In this document: positions 1 through 10,100 of the stretch, in pieces
Position numbering within the stretch: the stretch's first letter is position 1
Layout of the letters: every line of letters begins with the position of its first letter
Source of the DNA: Lepidurus packardi
Taxonomy: Eukaryota > Arthropoda > Branchiopoda > Notostraca > Triopsidae
NCBI GenBank assembly: GCA_023053545.1
Contig: JAKZAN010000004.1
Span: forward strand, 1,550,001-1,614,000
Length of the DNA stretch: 64,000 nt
Direction of reading: 5' to 3'
Notes under the pieces: generated by a model
What the model was told of the DNA's origin: nothing
What the model saw: the letters and a program-made list of their open reading frames with translations, nothing else
Database searches by the model: none
Position numbers and translations under genes: made by a program

Positions 1-461
1 AACTTCATGTGTATATAGTTATCGTCTAACTCTCTACATTCTATATGGAAAACTTGATAGATTAAGATGGTATACGAAAAAAATAGGATTTCAAGTTCTC
101 GGGTTAAAACCCCCCCCCCGAAAAAAAATCCTGGGTACGGGCCTGCTCACAGGTACAGATTTTCGTCAGAATACATAGTGCAGATTTTTCTGTAGATTCG
201 CCAGAACACAGATTTTACGTGGTATTTCTATTTTTCAGTGAAAAGAACGTGACGGGAATTGAAAGAAATGTTCACCCGTGGTTGCAAAAGCCTTTTCAAA
301 GTCGATTCCTTTTCTAAGAGTTCAAAGGTGTTATTTTTGTAAGGGAAAAATAATTTTAATGAAATTGTTTTTAGTGTAAACAAATTGCTTTGAGTGAAAA
401 ATTTACCAATCCTTTTAGTAAAAAATTTCTGAGAGTAATTGACTTATCAATTACGTGAAAT
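1..461. other. No gene seen
   Basis: AT-rich sequence left of the LINE target duplication. I see no supported coding region, RNA gene or repeat boundary. A C tract followed by an A tract lies near 111-128. Confidence 0.5.
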
Positions 462-2974
462 GCGAGAAGTGTTTTTTTTTTTTTTTTTTTTTTAATTTTA
501 TTACCAGTTTAGGCCGAAGCCTGTTACTGGGTTCTCAGTAGTACATGTTTCATTTGAGCTATCACAGTTGGTTTTATCAATTAAAAATAGGGAGACAGAA
601 GGGAAGGGGGACTAGAGGGTGGCTTGTACCACCGTTTTAAAAGGGAGGGTAAGGTGCGGGGAGGGAAGGGGTAAAGGGTATGAGTATTTGTACATATACT
701 GGGTGATTTATATTTTAGACAATTCTTTCATGTTATTGCCAAAACTGGCGAGGGCTGGAAAGCATTTGGGGTTGCATAAAAAGTTTTCGGAAGTAAAAGG
801 AATCTTTAATTTGCTGAGCTCTCTTAGTAATTTTGCTCTTTCATGATTAAGTCTCGTACAATGAAATAGCAGATGTGGAACATCTTGTTTCATCTGAGAT
901 CGACAAATGCAGGTATCGTCATCGATCTTTTTAATTCGCTTTAAATATGAGCGGCAGGGGAAGTGGTTTGTGCGCAATTGGATTATCGTGGATAATATGC
1001 TTTTGGGCAGTTTTGAATCAACGATAGATTTTTTGTCTGGACTGGCTTTTAGATCTTTGGTAGCGTAGTGGAACTTGTTCCAGTCTTGACACCAAGTATT
1101 AAGTAAAAACTTGGAGATCCAAATGCGCGCTACTTTTAATGAATCAGGAGGAGATGGCCAAGCGCTAGAGAGGAGGTTTCTTGCTCTTTCAGAATAGGAG
1201 GTGTAGCTTATATGCTTTGCGGGTTCAGGTTTCGTAGGCCACACGTTCCAGATTTTTGAGGCATAATGGTTGAGAAGAGATTTCTTCAAGGCAAGATCCA
1301 GTGGTGGGAGTCCCACGTCGACTTCAATTGCTGCAGAGGGTGTTGTTTTGAGGGCACCGGATATAGTTAATAAGCCTTTACGGTAAAGTTGTTGAAGTGG
1401 TTTCAGTTTAGCTTTCGATATATTGCACCATGCTGGGTATCCATATAAAAATTTACTAACTATTGTGGCTTGAAATAAGGTTTTTAATTGCTTGGATGAT
1501 ATTGATTTGCACCATTTAGCGATTTTTATCATACGTAATAGGGAGCTGTTGCATTGGTTAGCAATGTGTGAAACGTGAGTAGACCAATTTAGTCGGTGAT
1601 CAAGGTAGAGGCCCAGATATCTTGATGAAGTTTTGGGTACGATGGTGGTTTGACCCCAAGTCAGTGTTGCTTCTTCGGCTTGTCTTTTGCGATGGAAGTG
1701 GACGAGTTCGGTTTTTTCTTTAGCAAATCGGAGATTTAGTCTAATGCCCCATTTTTCTAATGCTGAAATGTTGTTAGCTAGTAGTTTGGTGTTTTGATTA
1801 CTCGATTTGCTGGAGGTGAATAATATTAGGTCATCAGCAAAGGCCTGGATCTCTATCCTCTTGCGTTTGATTGTTGTGAAACATCCATTAATGTAAATTA
1901 AGAAGAGGAGAGGAGAAAGTGGGGACCCTTGGGGAACGCCGTTCGTAATTTGGTAGAGCAAACTATGCGTTTCTCTATAGATGGTATAGGCGGTGCGGTT
2001 TTCCAAGAAGCTAGTGATCCAATTGAGTAGTACTTTGGGGATTTTTATTTTTCGGAGCTCATTAATCAATTTTTGGTGATGAACATTGTCAAATGCTCCA
2101 CTTATATCTAGGAATAATGCTGTTAGTACTTTCCCTTTATCAAAGGCTTTAAGGCCAGCGTTGGATAGTCGGATTAGGGCGTCTGTGGTAGACCGATTTC
2201 GTCGAAATCCCCATTGATTTCCTGACAGGATTTTATTGTCATCGAGGAATTTCGTTAGTTTGCGAGTCATGGCTTTTTCCAATATCTTGCCCAGTACTGG
2301 AAGAAGAGAGATTGGGCGGAAATTCCGCATAGATTCGTAACTTGGTTTGTGTGGTTTGGGTAGAATTAGCACTTTAGCCATCTTCCAGTCTTTTGGGTAA
2401 TAACTCAGACGAATCGAGGCGTTGTATATGTTAATCATAGGTTCTTTTAGTATGTTCCATAGTTCTTTTATTATTATAGGCTGAATGTCGTCTTTTCCAG
2501 CTGCTTTCATGGGTTGTAGCTCAGTGATGATTGATGAGAGGTCTTCTGCTGTGATTTCGTCGTCTTTACCGAAGTTGTAATTTATTCGACGTATTTTCGA
2601 TTTGGAGGAGGGGTTTGAATCTCTTGTGCCTCCTAAGAGTTTTTCTGCCGCATAGTTTAGTTTGGTGATTTCATCCGGAAAGTTGTTCCCGTCTTCTTGT
2701 AAAACGTGTTGGAGTAAGTTTTTTTCCTTGTTCTTTAGGTTATTATTAAAAGCCCATAATGTTTTGTTGTGTGGTTCTTTTATTTTGTTTAGCCAATACT
2801 CTTCTCTATATTTTCTTGTTTTGGCGCGATATAGGTTTCTTGCAACTTTCCAATTCGTTTCATCTTGTAATCCAGTGTTTTTGAACTTTTTAAGTGCTTT
2901 AGCTGCTGCTTTTCTAAGGGAGTTAAGGTCTGAATTCCACCAGGGGTTTGAGTTTTTCAGGACTCTTTTAGGTA

Positions 2975-4023
2975 CAGTACTGAAATTAAGTATCGTTCCT
3001 ATGGTTTTCGAAATTGACCAATCACAGCGCTTTTCCACTGTTTGGATGGGTTTTTACATTGCTTGCCTACTTCTACGCTCAGGTAGGGTTCTCAACAAGT
3101 CCCTCCTAGTCCCCAGTTAATTAAAGAGCAGGTCAGTCAATTAAATGCTCCTTAGTAGCGAAGCTTTCTGCGTAAAGCTCGTCTCTTTCGTGAGTCTGGT
3201 AAGAATCTTTCTGAATCTTCCTGTATAACTTGGTAAAGTTAATTAAATATTGAGAACAACAATGCTATCTGAACACATACTGGATCTTATGAAAGAAGGT
3301 AAAAGGGATTAGGAGAGAATCATAGATTTCTCCGTTCAGGAACTTCCAATCATGCGAGATTTGCTGGGCCACCAATTTACATATCAACAAGACAATTCTC
3401 CCATCCACACTGCAAGAATTGTGAGAGACTTCTTCCGTGAAGAAAACGTAAATCTCCTACCGCACCCCCCCCCCCCCCCAAGTCACCCGACCTAAATCCT
3501 ATCGAAAATGCTTGGGCTGAGCTGAAAAAAAATATGAAGTATAACTAACATCCTTAAATATAGATATCCATTTTTAATTTTTATTTAATTAGTTTTAACG
3601 TGCGAAATGCAGAACAATTGTTTGCGGAGGCCGAGCGTGTGTGGGATAAGATGTCAGACAACATTGACTTCTGGTCCAAGCTGGCAGCATCTATGCCTAG
3701 GAGATTGGAAGAGTGTCGGGAGAACGGGGGGGGGGGGTCATACTAGCTATTGATGAAAAATAAAGTTTCTGGATTGATGGTCGCCAAGCATTTTCTTTGC
3801 TTTGACCTTTTGTTTGTCAGGGAAAAGGGATTAGCTTCGCTACTAAGGAGCATTTAATTGACTGACCTGCTCTTTAATTAACTGGGGACTAGGAGGGACT
3901 TGTTGAGAACCCTACCTGAGCGTAGAAGTAGGCAAGCAATGTAAAAACCCATCCAAACAGTGGAAAAGCGCTGTGATTGGTCAATTTCGAGAACCATAGG
4001 AAAGATACTTAATTTCAGTACTG
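2975..4023 (+). mobile_element. Tc1/mariner-type element with 191-bp inverted repeats, nested in the LINE
   Basis: 1049-bp element bounded by TA on both sides (2973-2974 and 4024-4025). Its ends are inverted repeats of 191 bp each (2975-3165 and 3833-4023), beginning CAGTACTGAAATTAAG, with only a few differences seen by eye. The 667-bp core carries a plus-strand remnant of a DDE transposase. TA duplication and the transposase motif place it in the IS630-Tc1-mariner superfamily. The core is too short for a full transposase, so this is a deletion derivative. Related repeat-like sequence appears weakly around 41590-41735. Confidence 0.9.
3313..3745 (+). pseudogene. Truncated Tc1/mariner transposase remnant
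   Basis: Fragment of the C-terminal catalytic part. YQQDNSPIHTA (about 3390-3420) holds the second catalytic Asp, and SPDLNPIENAWAELKK (about 3485-3530) is the conserved segment with the third acidic residue. A run of C around 3466-3479 separates them and appears to shift the frame. The segment then meets stops, but a GT...AG interval (about 3537-3595) would join it in frame to about 50 more residues ending at 3745, so a short intron is possible. No N-terminal HTH or first Asp is visible. Confidence 0.75.
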
Positions 4024-4859
4024 TACATGCTTCGATATTATTTCTTGGATAGTCGATGTCAAAGAGCCAACGGCAAGGTCAATAGCATCATTGTTTTCCA
4101 AGTTTATCCAGGACGAGCGTGTGTCAAGAAGTTCTTTTGTTTTTGAACGGATTTTATCCCAGTTGACTTTTGAGTAAGACCACATGGTGGAGTTAAATTT
4201 AGCTTTGGCATTTGGGAGATCAATTATTACAGCGGAGTGATCGGATTCATTATAATAGTCTTCGTCGTCAATAATTTTTAAGTAAACATGAGGTAGAAGC
4301 GTCAAGGAAGCATAAGTTAAGTCTAGTGTCGATTGGTGTCCTCGTTTGTTGTGAAATGTGTGGCGGTTCCAGGTATTTAGCAGTTCCATGCCGTGTTTTG
4401 TCGTAAAGTCGTACAGTTGTATTCCAGGTAAGTCTGATTTTTTAGCTTCCCATGACCAATGATGAGCGTTAAAGTCCCCGGTTATGATGATATTTGATGT
4501 AGTTTTATGGAATTTTTCCCACAAGTTTTGAAGCAGAGTTTCTAAATTTTCATTGGATCTTCTGTAAAGTGCGATAACAAGTATAGGTGACGAGTTGAGA
4601 GATTGTATTTTTATTACCACGGATAATTGGGATATTTCTAGTATCTGGTATGAGGCTGATTGAGTAGTGAGTAGCGCTATTCCTTGGTATTCTAGCCGAG
4701 ATCGAGAGATGGAGTATCCTGAAAGTTGATTGATTGTTAAGTTTTGCGGAGGTTCGAGTACTATCACGGTATCTATATCTTCTTTCTGAGCTTGTCGTGT
4801 TAATTCTTGAAGTTGGTCATAGCTCTTTCTTATATTTTGGATCAAGATTCTTGTCGGTT

Positions 4860-6188
4860 TCATGCTTTTTTAGCGGATTGGGCTTCTTTAATGGCAGCAA
4901 TTCGGGTTGGGCAGTTCTTATCAAAGGCTGCGTGTTTGCCTCCGCAGTTGGCACATTTCAAGAAGGTGTTGTCGCAGTTTTTAGTTTCATGTATTATTGT
5001 GCCACACTTGGCGCATTTGGAGGTAATGCTTTGACAGTTGAAGGAAGTGTGCCCGTATTTTTGGCATTTAAAGCATTGGAGGATTGAGGGCGGTCGAGAG
5101 CTTTCCACTTGTACTGTACGGTTGAAGGCAAGAAGAGTTCCGCGACTTGTAAGGATGTTTTTTTCCGTTTCTGACGAGCAAGTATAGAGGATGGAGCCGT
5201 GTTTTTTGCCATTGTCCTCGTTGATCCATGAAGCTTGATCAGGATTAAAAGTGATATTGAGACTTGAGTTCTTTTCTGAATGTTCGCAAATTTCTTCTCT
5301 TGAGACATCTTTCGGGAGCAGATGAATTGCTATTTTTAGCTTAGGTTGGGTAGTGACGACCTTGACCATTCCAAGTTGACAGAGAAATTTTCCGTCCAAA
5401 ATTTTTGCGGATTCTTCTTTTTCAGCTTTGTTTTTGTATGTGAGGATTAGATCTCCTTGCATCTTTTTTCTCACCAGGATTGGGCGGGGTGCTTGGCTAT
5501 CAAAGGCTTTAATATCAGAGTCGATTATGGAAAGGAGCTCTCTTTTGGTGTACTGCTTTTTACGTTTTTCGGCGTCCTGCTGACGGATGAAAAGAGTCAC
5601 GGCTTTTTCAGCGTTGATTGAGCTAATGTTAGGAGTTTGTTCTGGGGAAGTTTCAGGCAAGGGGATGGTATTCTCCTTTCCGTTGTTTTGAGTCTTGGGT
5701 TGTTTAGGTCGGTGCCTTCTGGTGACAAGCAGCCATCCATTTTCTTCCTGTTTTTTTTCCTCTTGTCGTGGCTCGGTGGCATTGAGCACGTTTTTAGGTC
5801 TAGCTTCAGCTCTTGTTTCGAGTTTGGTTTCAAGTTTGAGAACGATTCCGGTTAGATTTTTAACTTGCTCTGTAAGCAGAACTTGGGTTTCCATCATGGC
5901 TTGCAATGTGTAGGCTATGATTTCTGTTTGAGACGGTACTACGCTGCTAATCGAGTGGGAGCGTTTTCGCAACGAGAGTTGAGCCCTGGGGGAGTGTAAC
6001 CGGGCGCGTTTTAACGAATTTAGATGGCTTGGACATGAATTCGAGGAGCTTTGATCATTTTCAAATTCGTTTCCGTAGATTGTACGAATCGAAGCATCGG
6101 TGTATTCCATTGAGTTGTCTTTTTCAGTAGTTTTTCTTTTTTCCGCTGGGCCAGTTTTCGGAGTCGGCAGTGCTGCTGCACCTTCCAT
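4860..6188 (-). CDS. LINE ORF1, gag-like nucleic-acid-binding protein
   Basis: 442-aa ORF1 of the Jockey-like LINE. The N-terminal half is basic and low in complexity. The C-terminal quarter has three consecutive zinc knuckles (CFKCQKYGHTSFNC, then CAKCG...H...C, then CANCGGKH...C), as in ORF1 of Jockey, I-factor and related LINEs, where the protein coats the element RNA. The ORF is uninterrupted. Its stop codon overlaps the ORF2 start in a four-base ATGA (4860-4863), which suggests coupled termination-reinitiation. The start at 6188 is the first in-frame ATG and leaves a 5' UTR of about 386 bp, consistent with a LINE internal promoter, although no promoter motif was identified. Confidence 0.88.
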   Translation of the reverse strand: MEGAAALPTPKTGPAEKRKTTEKDNSMEYTDASIRTIYGNEFENDQSSSNSCPSHLNSLKRARLHSPRAQLSLRKRSHSISSVVPSQTEIIAYTLQAMMETQVLLTEQVKNLTGIVLKLETKLETRAEARPKNVLNATEPRQEEKKQEENGWLLVTRRHRPKQPKTQNNGKENTIPLPETSPEQTPNISSINAEKAVTLFIRQQDAEKRKKQYTKRELLSIIDSDIKAFDSQAPRPILVRKKMQGDLILTYKNKAEKEESAKILDGKFLCQLGMVKVVTTQPKLKIAIHLLPKDVSREEICEHSEKNSSLNITFNPDQASWINEDNGKKHGSILYTCSSETEKNILTSRGTLLAFNRTVQVESSRPPSILQCFKCQKYGHTSFNCQSITSKCAKCGTIIHETKNCDNTFLKCANCGGKHAAFDKNCPTRIAAIKEAQSAKKA

Positions 6189-6586
6189 GGGGGAAATTTC
6201 TGAACCAATATGGACGGACGTTTAACGTGGCTAACACTTTTAACACAACGTTAAGCAACAAACTTAACAAAAACGAAGTTATTAGTTTAGATAACTGAGT
6301 GTTACTTTATCGTCGTGGTAAGGAACCAGACCCTTTAAGGAGCGGTAAGGAAACTGATTGTAGGGTGTGTCACATGGTGTCACTTTTAGGGTAATTGTCA
6401 TTGGAGGCAATAGGTAATAAGTTCAATTTAATCACCAAACGAACAAGGGCTTTAAGCACTTTCATTTAAACTGTAACACATAACAAAAGTAACAGGATTT
6501 GAGGTGAAAAATTGACTTTTTAGGAGAGAGATGGGTGACACGTCTTCACTAGACGTCGATCCGACGACGACTCCGCGAGAAGTGTT

Positions 6587-6915
6587 ACTTTTATGTTTGT
6601 GATTGGCCTAATGTCAAAATGGAGATTGAAAGTTAATCGATATTTAAAGCTAAATAGAAAGTCGTACTTACTCACTATGGCGGAGATTTTTTCTGGTGAA
6701 AGTAACTTTGTACCCTGCTTCGGTTTTTGCTGCGGTTCTCGGATAAAATCTGCTCCCTCTCCAGTACACAAAAGGGTACATCTGCACTTACAAGATAACA
6801 CAAAATTTCTTCTTTCACTAGAGCTGTCAAACAATCGAATGACAATGCATTTGCATTGGCGAAACATAGGAATGTAACTTTGCACCGTAGTTCAAAAACG
6901 AAAGTAACTCCGAAG
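6587..6915. other. Short host segment between LINE and Gypsy, no gene seen
   Basis: 329 bp between the right LINE target duplication and the left Gypsy target duplication. Short open frames occur on both strands, but none has recognisable motifs. It is the original neighbour of both insertion sites. Confidence 0.45.
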
Positions 6916-6919
6916 CAAA

Positions 6920-7138
6920 TGTAACGTTTTAGTGCGTAGGCTAAGACTGACTGTATTAAAGTACATGGCTGCATATTTATACCCGGTCAAGAAGGTAAAA
7001 GGTTAATTAGTCAGGTCATGGTCGCTTAGTCAACATGGTCAACGTAGGTCAACCTCTGCATTAGTCACGTAGTCACAGTGTCAAGTCTCAAAGGGAATCA
7101 AGGACATAAGGAGGTTACATCACATTAATTATACTACA
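6920..7138 (-). repeat. Gypsy 3' LTR
   Basis: 219-bp LTR, 3' copy relative to the minus-strand element. By eye it matches the copy at 11911-12129 base for base. The polypurine tract lies immediately inside it at about 7139-7150. Confidence 0.93.
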
Positions 7139-7183
7139 CTCGCCCCCTTAACAAGAAACAAGTTTCATTTTCACTTTCACTTT

Positions 7184-10100
7184 CTAGCATAAATTCAATG
7201 AACATCCAGGTTCCACATACGCTAGTCTTTGCGGTGGTCTCCTAATACGACTGCTCGCTCGTTCAGGGATGTGCTCAATCTCGGGAATACTTGTCTCCGT
7301 CTCATTTTCACTAGGTATTACTTCATTTTCACCGTTGCTGTCCAAAATACACCAATCCTCATACATGTCCAAAAACCGTGGCGACGTGGGAGGTTTCGAA
7401 TTCATAGGAACAGGGGGTTCGGTTACTGTCGGCGTTTCTTCGGATTCTTCTTCAGCCTCACAACGTTTTATGTTATTAAAGTGTACCACTCTGCGAGCTC
7501 CAGTAGTCTTGTTTTTAACCCGGAACACTTCTTCAGAGATTTTCTTAATTACCATAAAAGGACCAAACCACGGCCTGTGGAATTTTGGAGATTTTCCTCT
7601 TTTAGGGACCGGAGCATGCACCCACACGAGATCACCCACTTGCAAAGTCTTTCCAGCAACATCGCGATCATAATACTGCTTCTGCCGAGCTTGAGCTGCA
7701 AGCAACCGTTCACCTGCTTTTTTATACACCGTTTTCAAATCTTGCTTCAGGTTGCTGGCATACTCAGAAACCGAAGTTCTTGTTTTAGCCACGTTTCCCG
7801 CTTGGAACACTACATCAGCCGGCAACAGCAATTCACGTCCTAAATGTAACTTAGCCGGAGTAAAATCAGTTGACGCTTGAATACCTGACCGGTAAGCTAA
7901 TAGGACCTTTGGCAGCAAACTGTCCCATGTGTCCTCAGCTTGGTCAAGAAGCTTACTCAACCCTGCCAATATCGTCCGGTTCGCTCGCTCCACAAAACCA
8001 TCACTCTGAGGGTGGTATGGCGTTGTTCTCGTCTTGTTGATTTTTAGTATGTCGCACACTTCCTTTACAATGTTTCCATCGAAATTTCTACCTTGATCTG
8101 TGTGCAGTTGCTCTGGTGCCCCAAACCGACACACAAACTCGTTGAGGAACTTATCGGCAATCGTTTCGGCTTCTTGATTAGGAATGGGATACGCCTCTAG
8201 CCATTTGGTGAATAAATCGCCAGCAACGAGAATGTATCTATGACCCCACTTCGTTTCAGGCAAAGGACCCAATATATCCATGGCTACAATTTCACCTGGC
8301 CGTTTGGCAGACAAGGATCTTAAAGGGGCACGGCTCTTCTGCTGTGGCGAGTTGTTCTGCCCACAAATGATACACTTCTTGCACCACGCCATCACATCTT
8401 CCTGCATTTTGGGCCAGTAGAACCTCTGTCTTAACTTGGATATAGTACGCCCTACACCCATGTGGGCAGCTGTTGCATCATCATGATAAGTCCTTAACAG
8501 AATGCTCACCACCTTTCGAGGAACCAGGGGTAGGAGACGTTCTCCCTCTTCGAAAATCCACTTCCGGTACAGAACCCCTTCCTGTAAGCAAATCTTACTT
8601 CTTTGAGTCCAGTAACTCCGCAATGTCGGGTTTAGGCCTCGCGGCGAATCTGGGAAGGTGTTCGGTGACCGGAGCCATTCAAAAACCACTTTAAGATCCT
8701 CGTCATTTTTCTGCTGAAAAGTCACTGACGTCTCTTCTTGCTGGGATTCCAAGGAACTTACAACCGGGTCAGCTGATGGATTAGTACAGGGCATGTCTGG
8801 GATATCGCCATCTTCCTCATCTTCTGAACTCTGAACTCCGTCATATTGCATTTCGCACTGCCCACAGGGACGTCTAGATAACGCATCAGCGTTTGTGTGC
8901 TTTTTTCCTGGGCGATGTTCTATTGAGAATTGGTAAGACTCGAAAAGGCTTAACCAGCGAAGGACTTGTCCCGAAGGGTTCTTGCATCTTTTAACCCAGC
9001 TAACCGCACTATTATCAGTACGAATTCTAAAAGGTCGCCCCAGCAAATAGTGGCTAAACTGTGTTAAAGCAAACTTCATTGCTAGCAACTCCTTCCTTGT
9101 TACGCAATAACGCGTTTCCGCTCTGGACAAACTTCGACTGGCAAATGCAACTGGCCGCTCCACCCCATCGATTATTTGTGACAAAACGCCACCTAGACCC
9201 ACGTTGCTTGCATCGCAGTCCACAATAAATGGCTTGGACAGCTCAGGGAAAACCAAAATGGGTGTAGAAGATAGTAGCCGTTTCAGCTCTGCAAAAGCTT
9301 CGTCACAAACGGTGGACCACTCAAACTTTACACTTGCCTCTGTTAATTTGTAGAGTGGCTTCGCAATGTCAGCAAAATTCCGAACAAACCTTCTGTAATA
9401 CGAAGCCAAACCTAGAAATTGAGCCACCTGATCCGCGTTGTCGGGTCTCGGCCATTCCACAATAGCCCTAGTCTTCCCCGGATCAGTTTGTATGCCGTCT
9501 TGACTCACTACATGCCCAAGGAATATGACCGTTTCCCGGAACAACTTGCACTTACTCGGTTTGATCTTCAAATTGGCATCTCGTAACCGCTGGCAAACTT
9601 CTTCAAGTCTGGCTAAATGCTCCTCAAATGTTCGGCTAAAGATAACGATATCGTCCAAATAAATCAGGCAAATTTTCCACTGTAATCCTCTAAGGACCAG
9701 CTCCATCAATCTTTGGAAACTGCTCGGCCCATTGCAAAGTCCAAAAGGCATCACATTAAATTCAAATAAGCCTTGGGGTGTTTGAAAGGCAGTTTTCTCC
9801 CGATCTTCGGCCTCAACCTCTAATTGATAGTACCCACTTACGAGATCCAGTGTAGAGAAGTACTTCGCTCCCGCCAAAGCGTCCAAGGTTTCGTCAATTC
9901 TCGGAAGAGGGTAAGCGTCCTTGACCGTCACGTTATTCAAAGCCCGGTAATCCACACATAAGCGCAGAGTCCCATCCTTCTTTCTTACCATCACAATAGG
10001 TGAACTCCATGGACTTGAAGAAGGTGAAATAACTCCTTGTCCCTGAAGATCCTGGACCATTGTTTCTAGTTGGGGCTTCCAATGTGCAGGTATCCTCCTG

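Larger units (their letters stand above)
708..4863 (-). pseudogene. LINE ORF2 (endonuclease + reverse transcriptase) split by a DNA transposon
   Basis: Two pieces of one ORF. Piece 1 (4863-4024, 280 codons) is the apurinic-like endonuclease: a catalytic Glu in VIVLEPP, GDFNAHHWSW, and a C-terminal SDHS. Piece 2 (2972-708, 755 codons) is the reverse transcriptase, with the active site in AFADDL and a C-terminal Cys-x-Cys...His-x4-Cys motif typical of Jockey-type LINEs. The pieces are separated by the element at 2975-4023 plus its duplicated TA. Both lengths are multiples of three and the codons meet exactly, so the pre-insertion ORF2 was about 1034 aa and open throughout. As it stands, translation runs out of frame into the inserted inverted repeat, so the protein is broken. 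Confidence 0.9.
474..6574 (-). mobile_element. Full-length Jockey-like non-LTR retrotransposon (LINE)
   Basis: Complete LINE on the minus strand. It is flanked by a 12-bp direct repeat, gcgagaagtgtt, at 462-473 and 6575-6586. The 3' end is the T tract at 474-493 (a poly(A) tail on the minus strand), with an AATAAA signal at 497-502. Going 3'-ward on the minus strand: 5' UTR about 6189-6574, ORF1 (gag-like, zinc knuckles), ORF2 (endonuclease plus reverse transcriptase), 3' UTR. The only disruption I find is a 1049-bp DNA transposon inserted at a TA inside ORF2; without it the element is about 5.05 kb, normal for the Jockey group. Clade assignment rests on domain order and the C-terminal cysteine motif, not on phylogeny. 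Confidence 0.93.

Noticed and set aside
2662..3120. 152-codon plus-strand open frame
   Set aside because: Antisense to LINE ORF2 and running into the Tc1-type inverted repeat; no motifs.
7229..7843. 204-codon plus-strand frame
   Set aside because: Antisense to the Gypsy pol C-terminus; no domain.
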